From contig USAK01000026.1 in assembly GCA_900552565.1 (NCBI GenBank), forward strand, positions 1 to 28,351: 28,351 bases of DNA, given 5' to 3'. Origin of the DNA: an uncultured Selenomonas sp. Lineage in GTDB: Bacteria > Bacillota > Negativicutes > Selenomonadales > Selenomonadaceae. The position numbers and the translations under genes were made by a program. Each line of letters starts with the position of its first letter. Position 1 is the first letter of the stretch. Below, one piece after another: positions 24,356 to 28,351 of the stretch. Below the pieces are notes generated by a model. It made no database searches. It saw nothing but the letters and a program-made list of their open reading frames with translations, and had not been told where the DNA came from.

Positions 24356-25161
24356 ACGGCCTCCTGCATATGCGTGTCCTTGACCGTCTCAATCTGGCCG
24401 GCATCGCATTCAGCCGCAAGCTGCGGTTCAATCGGGATGCGCGCGAGCACATCGAGGCCATAGGCTTTGGCGATTTCCTCAATATGGCTCTTGCCGAAAA
24501 TCTCATGGCGTTTGCCGCAGTCCGGGCACTCGAAGTAGCTCATGTTCTCAACGAGGCCTAGGATTGGCACCTTCATGCCCTCAGCCATCTTGACGGCTTT
24601 CTCGACAATCATGGAGACAAGCTCCTGCGGGCTTGTGACGATGATGATGCCATCGAGCTTGATGGACTGCATGACCGTCAAAGGCACATCGCCCGTTCCC
24701 GGCGGCATATCGACAAACATGTAGTCGATGTCTTCCCAGATGAAATCGTGCCAGAACTGCTTGACAACGCCGCTGATGATAGGCCCGCGCCAGACGACAG
24801 GGTCGGTCGAGTTCTCGAGCAGCAGATTCATGCTGACGACATCGATGCCGCCAGCCGTGCGCACCGGATAAGCACCGGCCTGATTGCCGCGCACCTCGCC
24901 CTTCGTGCCGAACATCTTCGGGATGGATGGACCGGTGATATCGGCATCAAGGATGCCCGTATGCTTACCCTTGCGGCTCATGGCCACGGCCATGAGGCCC
25001 GTGACAAGGGACTTGCCGACGCCGCCCTTGCCGCTGACCACAGCAATGACGTGGCGGATGGTGCTGAGTTCATTCGGTGCTTCGTGGAAATCCTTCTTGC
25101 GCGTGTCCTGGCCACAAGTCGTGCCACAGGAACCGCAGTCGTGATTACAAGTTTCTGCCAT
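24316..25161 (-). CDS. mrp: Mrp/ApbC (NBP35-type) iron-sulfur carrier P-loop ATPase
   Basis: This 281-residue protein is a MinD/ParA-like ATPase that carries and transfers [4Fe-4S] clusters. The N-terminal cysteines 5, 9, 12 and 16 (CNHDCGSCGTTC) may bind a cluster. The deviant Walker A is SGKGGVGKS at 43-51, followed by LDADITGPSIPKMFG. DMPPGTGD near 151-158 is the family signature. The bridging-cluster CxxC is Cys212/Cys215 in ECPDCGK. The start MAETCNHD at 25161 has GGAGG 7 nt upstream; an ATG 18 nt earlier is less likely. It lies downstream of rpoC across a terminator and converges on the AraC-type gene with a 40-bp tail overlap. No terminator lies between the two. Confidence 0.95.
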   Translation of the reverse strand: MAETCNHDCGSCGTTCGQDTRKKDFHEAPNELSTIRHVIAVVSGKGGVGKSLVTGLMAVAMSRKGKHTGILDADITGPSIPKMFGTKGEVRGNQAGAYPVRTAGGIDVVSMNLLLENSTDPVVWRGPIISGVVKQFWHDFIWEDIDYMFVDMPPGTGDVPLTVMQSIKLDGIIIVTSPQELVSMIVEKAVKMAEGMKVPILGLVENMSYFECPDCGKRHEIFGKSHIEEIAKAYGLDVLARIPIEPQLAAECDAGQIETVKDTHMQEAVQKLLDREAAADK

Positions 25162-25216
25162 TATATATCCTCCAAACATATGCAGCTATGGTTTTTCATA
25201 GTACTGCCTATAATGC

Positions 25217-25247
25217 AAAAACCCTCCCCGCAGGCGGGGAAGGTTTT
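25217..25247 (-). terminator. Terminator of rpoC
   Basis: A GC-rich hairpin with TCCCCG/CGGGGA arms extended by AAAACC/GGTTTT pairs (one mismatch) is followed leftward by TTTTTGC. It sits about 30 nt after the rpoC stop. The other strand also ends in T residues. Confidence 0.87.
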
Positions 25248-25275
25248 CTTTTTATGCATTTATCAGAGATGCAAC

Positions 25276-28200
25276 TCAGGCATTTGCCGTATCTGCCGGA
25301 GTCTCTGCCGTGCTGTCTTCAGCATCCGGAGTTTCCTCCGCCGGTTTCGGGTCGTTATCGATGACCTTGAGGTTGCGGTAACGGCTCATGCCCGTACCAG
25401 CCGGAATGAGCTTGCCGATGATGACATTCTCCTTGAGGCCGATGAGCGGATCTACCTTGCCCTTGATGGCAGCATCCGTCAGGACACGAGTCGTCTCCTG
25501 GAACGATGCAGCCGAGAGGAAGGAATCCGTAGCGAGGGATGCCTTCGTGATACCGAGCAGGATCGGCTTAGCCACAGCCGGCTCGCCGCCTTCCTCGATA
25601 GCCTTCGTGTTGGCACCCTCGAAAGCGTTGATATCGATGTACTCGCCCGGCAGGAAATCCGTGCTGCCGGATTCCTCGATCTTCACCTTGTGAAGCATCT
25701 GACGGACCATGACTTCGATGTGTTTATCGTTGATTTCAACACCCTGAGATTTGTATACCTTCTGTACTTCGTACACGAGGTAGCGCTGCGTAGCCTGCAG
25801 ACCGCAGACGCGCAGGATGTCATGCGGGTTGACCGAGCCTTCGGTAAGCTTGTCGCCTGGGACGAGGTGCATCCCCTGCTTGACGTGCATGCGTGCACCG
25901 TACGGGATAGCATATTCGCGCGGCTGACCTTCCGACGGACGGATGGTGACTTTGCGCATGCCCTTGCCCGTATCTTCGACTTCGGCATCGCCTTCGATCT
26001 CAGCGATGATGGCATGATGCTTCGGTTTGCGTGCTTCGAACAGTTCTTCGACACGCGGAAGACCCTGGGTGATATCGTCACCAGCAACACCGCCGGAGTG
26101 GAACGTACGCATGGTGAGCTGCGTGCCCGGCTCGCCGATGGACTGGGCGGCAATCGTACCGACAGCCTCGCCGATCTCGACCTCAGCCTGGTTGGCAAGA
26201 TCACGGCCATAGCACTTGACGCAGACACCGAACTGCGATTTGCAGGTCAGGACGCTGCGGATGGATACGCGGTCGCGTACCTTCTCGATGCGTTTGGCAA
26301 GGTCTTCATCAACCATATCGTTGATGGAGGCAATGCGCTCGCCCGTCTCCGGGTCATCGATGTCCTCAGCAAGGAAGCGGCCAACAATACGCTCAGCGAG
26401 CGATTCGATGATGCCGTCGCCTTCCTTGATGGCTTCAACTTCGATACCGCGGACGTTGTTGTTGCGGATGTGGATTTCCTTGGCATCGCTGTCAAGGGCT
26501 TTCTGAATGTCATCCTGCGTGAGCTTTGTACCAGCTTCGAGGACAACCGTACCATCCGGGTTCACGACGTCGTGCGTGATTTCCTTGCCGTTCATCTCCT
26601 GAAAGATAGCCTGGCGCGTCTTTTCACGCTCTTTGTCATCCGGCTCGCCGAGAGTGATGACTTCCGTAATCATCGCATTGGAAAGCGAGGCTTCAGAAGC
26701 CAGCGAGGAACCGCGGACCATGATTTCATGGACGTTCTTCTCGCCAATCGTCGTGAGTTTCTCTTCATCGAGAATCGTATCTTTCGGGAACAGAACTTCC
26801 TTTGTCTCCGGGTCAAGCACATCGGCGCCGAGCAGACGGCCCATGAGGCTGTCGTTGAGAAGCTCGAGGGCATCGAACGTCGAAGGAACGAGGCGTGCAC
26901 GGTCCTGAACGAGGTTCAGCGTCGAGACATCGCAGTCCTCTTCGCGGACGATGACGTCCTGAGCGACGTCGACCAGACGGCGCGTGAGGTAACCCGAGTC
27001 AGCTGTACGCAGTGCCGTATCGGCCAGACCTTTGCGGGCACCATGCGAAGAAATGAAGTAATCGGATACCGAGAGGCCTTCACGGAAGTTTGCCGTGATT
27101 GGCAGGTCGATGATCTTACCGGACGGGTCAGCCATGAGGCCGCGCATGCCGGCGAGCTGACGCATCTGCTGTTTGTTACCGCGGGCACCGGAGTCAGCCA
27201 TCATGAAGATTGGGTTGAAGGCGTCCATGTTGTCCATCATGGCATCAGCGACATCGTCCGTGGCTTTCGACCACAGGGCGACGACTTTATGATAACGCTC
27301 GTCTTCCGTGATAAGACCGCGGTCATACTGACGCTCGACCTTATTGACGACTTTCTGCGTTTCGCCGATGATGGTTTCCTTCTGCGGCGGCACGATGACA
27401 TCGGAAATAGCGATGGACATGCCGGCGATGCAGGCGTAATGGTAACCGAGGTTCTTGACGTTATCGATGACTTCTGCCGTCTTCGTAGCGCCAAAATGGT
27501 TGTAGCAGTTGGCAACGAGGGCACCGAGCTGCTTTTTCTTCATGAGGATGCCGAGGCCCCACGAGCCATCGTCTTCCTTATGGAAGTAACGGAGTTCCGG
27601 CGGCAGGATCTCGTTGAAGATCATGCGGCCAAGGCTCGTCTTGACGAGCGAAGTCTCGCCGTCCGGCGTCTTCATGCGGCACTGCAGGGATGCCTGCAGC
27701 TCGAGGTCATGCTGCTGATAAGCGAGAAGTGCTTCAGCAATGCCCGTGACAACCATGCCCTCGCCCTTAGCACCCGGCTTAAGAATCGTCAGGTAGTAGG
27801 AACCGAGCACCATATCCTGCGTCGGTACGATGATTGGTTTACCATCTTTCGGTGCGAGGATGTGGTTGGCTGCGAGCATGAGGATGCGGGCCTCTGCCTG
27901 TGCCTCTGCCGACAGCGGCAGATGGATAGCCATCTGGTCACCATCGAAGTCGGCGTTGTAAGCCGTGCAGGCCAGCGGATGCAGCTTCAGGGCATGACCC
28001 TCAGTGAGGACCGGCTCGAAGGCCTGAATGCCGAGGCGGTGCAGCGTCGGGGCACGGTTCAGGAGAACCGGATGCTCTTTGATGACGTCTTCGAGGACAT
28101 CCCATACTTCTGGACGTGCACGCTCAACCATGCGCTTAGCGCTCTTGATGTTGTGGGCAGCGCCCGAAGCGACGAGCTTTTTCATGACAAACGGCTTGAA

Positions 28201-28351
28201 GAGCTCGAGAGCCATGACTTTCGGCAGGCCGCACTGATGCAGCTTGAGTTCCGGGCCGACGACGATAACGGAACGGCCGGAATAGTCAACACGTTTGCCG
28301 AGCAGGTTCTGGCGGAAACGTCCCTGTTTGCCGCGCAGCATGTCGGAAAGG
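25276..28351 (-). CDS. rpoC: RNA polymerase beta' subunit, partial (N-terminus off right edge)
   Basis: About 1024 C-terminal residues of the beta' subunit of RNA polymerase are present, and the frame is open through the right edge ([14 protein letters not shown]). The first Met inside the window is internal, as the conserved SLSDMLKGKQGRFR context shows; roughly 300 residues including the N-terminal zinc ribbon are missing. The catalytic Mg-binding NADFDGDQ lies near 27940. The bridge-helix/trigger-loop region includes [19 protein letters not shown] and [20 protein letters not shown]. The second zinc site has CxxxxxxC and CxxC around [31 protein letters not shown] follows. The C-terminus ends in an acidic, alanine/threonine-rich tail (about 25 residues). 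A terminator follows and then mrp, with no rpsL-rpsG-fusA behind it. Confidence 0.97.
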   Translation of the reverse strand, partial: LSDMLRGKQGRFRQNLLGKRVDYSGRSVIVVGPELKLHQCGLPKVMALELFKPFVMKKLVASGAAHNIKSAKRMVERARPEVWDVLEDVIKEHPVLLNRAPTLHRLGIQAFEPVLTEGHALKLHPLACTAYNADFDGDQMAIHLPLSAEAQAEARILMLAANHILAPKDGKPIIVPTQDMVLGSYYLTILKPGAKGEGMVVTGIAEALLAYQQHDLELQASLQCRMKTPDGETSLVKTSLGRMIFNEILPPELRYFHKEDDGSWGLGILMKKKQLGALVANCYNHFGATKTAEVIDNVKNLGYHYACIAGMSIAISDVIVPPQKETIIGETQKVVNKVERQYDRGLITEDERYHKVVALWSKATDDVADAMMDNMDAFNPIFMMADSGARGNKQQMRQLAGMRGLMADPSGKIIDLPITANFREGLSVSDYFISSHGARKGLADTALRTADSGYLTRRLVDVAQDVIVREEDCDVSTLNLVQDRARLVPSTFDALELLNDSLMGRLLGADVLDPETKEVLFPKDTILDEEKLTTIGEKNVHEIMVRGSSLASEASLSNAMITEVITLGEPDDKEREKTRQAIFQEMNGKEITHDVVNPDGTVVLEAGTKLTQDDIQKALDSDAKEIHIRNNNVRGIEVEAIKEGDGIIESLAERIVGRFLAEDIDDPETGERIASINDMVDEDLAKRIEKVRDRVSIRSVLTCKSQFGVCVKCYGRDLANQAEVEIGEAVGTIAAQSIGEPGTQLTMRTFHSGGVAGDDITQGLPRVEELFEARKPKHHAIIAEIEGDAEVEDTGKGMRKVTIRPSEGQPREYAIPYGARMHVKQGMHLVPGDKLTEGSVNPHDILRVCGLQATQRYLVYEVQKVYKSQGVEINDKHIEVMVRQMLHKVKIEESGSTDFLPGEYIDINAFEGANTKAIEEGGEPAVAKPILLGITKASLATDSFLSAASFQETTRVLTDAAIKGKVDPLIGLKENVIIGKLIPAGTGMSRYRNLKVIDNDPKPAEETPDAEDSTAETPADTANA

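Noticed and set aside
25276..28341. Treating the Met at 28341 as the true start of rpoC
   Set aside because: The residues before it (LSD) continue the conserved beta' sequence, so the gene runs off the right edge and this Met is internal.

Overview
The window is a stretch of chromosome that is GC-rich over most of its length. It is probably from a Gram-negative-walled Firmicute of the Negativicutes, such as the Selenomonas/Mitsuokella group. That placement is inference from overall protein character, Firmicute-like ribosome-binding sites, a CIRCE heat-shock operator and anaerobe-type sugar genes; no rRNA is present to confirm it. Almost everything is transcribed leftward. The exceptions are mutY, an AraC-type regulator and one doubtful small frame.

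Layout. (a) 1-1100 is an AT-rich accessory edge. It holds the 5' part of a zinc-ribbon/coiled-coil gene running off the left end, a 20-bp perfect palindrome in its leader, and the orphaned 3' end of what looks like a helix-turn-helix regulator. (b) 1310-7700 is a branched-chain amino-acid block, read leftward as ilvN-ilvC, then leuC-leuD-leuB-ilvB. A strong terminator-like hairpin separates the two parts, and the two acetolactate synthase subunits sit at opposite ends. (c) 8093-9199 is mutY, convergent on (d) 9296-12727, galU followed by two translationally coupled DUF445 membrane genes. (e) 12886-20564 is a galactoside-utilisation cluster, read leftward as a cytidylate-kinase-like gene, a GPH-family sugar:cation symporter, a GH2 beta-galactosidase and a GH36 alpha-galactosidase. 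The promoter of the first gene has two LacI/CcpA-type operator-like sites. (f) 20882-22954 is htpG with a perfect CIRCE element. (g) 22963-24355 is a 110-residue protein resembling the first half of DapF without its catalytic cysteine, divergent from an AraC-type regulator. (h) 24316-25161 is an Mrp/ApbC iron-sulfur carrier ATPase. (i) 25276 to the right edge is the C-terminal three quarters of rpoC with its own terminator.

How the parts work together. The ilv/leu genes supply steps of valine, isoleucine and leucine synthesis, although ilvD and leuA are absent here. The galactoside cluster would import alpha- and beta-galactosides and hydrolyse them inside the cell, and GalU could feed UDP-sugar metabolism. 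HtpG appears to be under HrcA control. The most unusual items are the inactive-looking DapF half-protein with its own promoter element and terminator, the cytidylate-kinase-like gene leading a sugar operon, the split acetolactate synthase with an internal hairpin, and the AT-rich zinc-ribbon gene at the left edge. I see no CRISPR array, tRNA, rRNA or insertion sequence.
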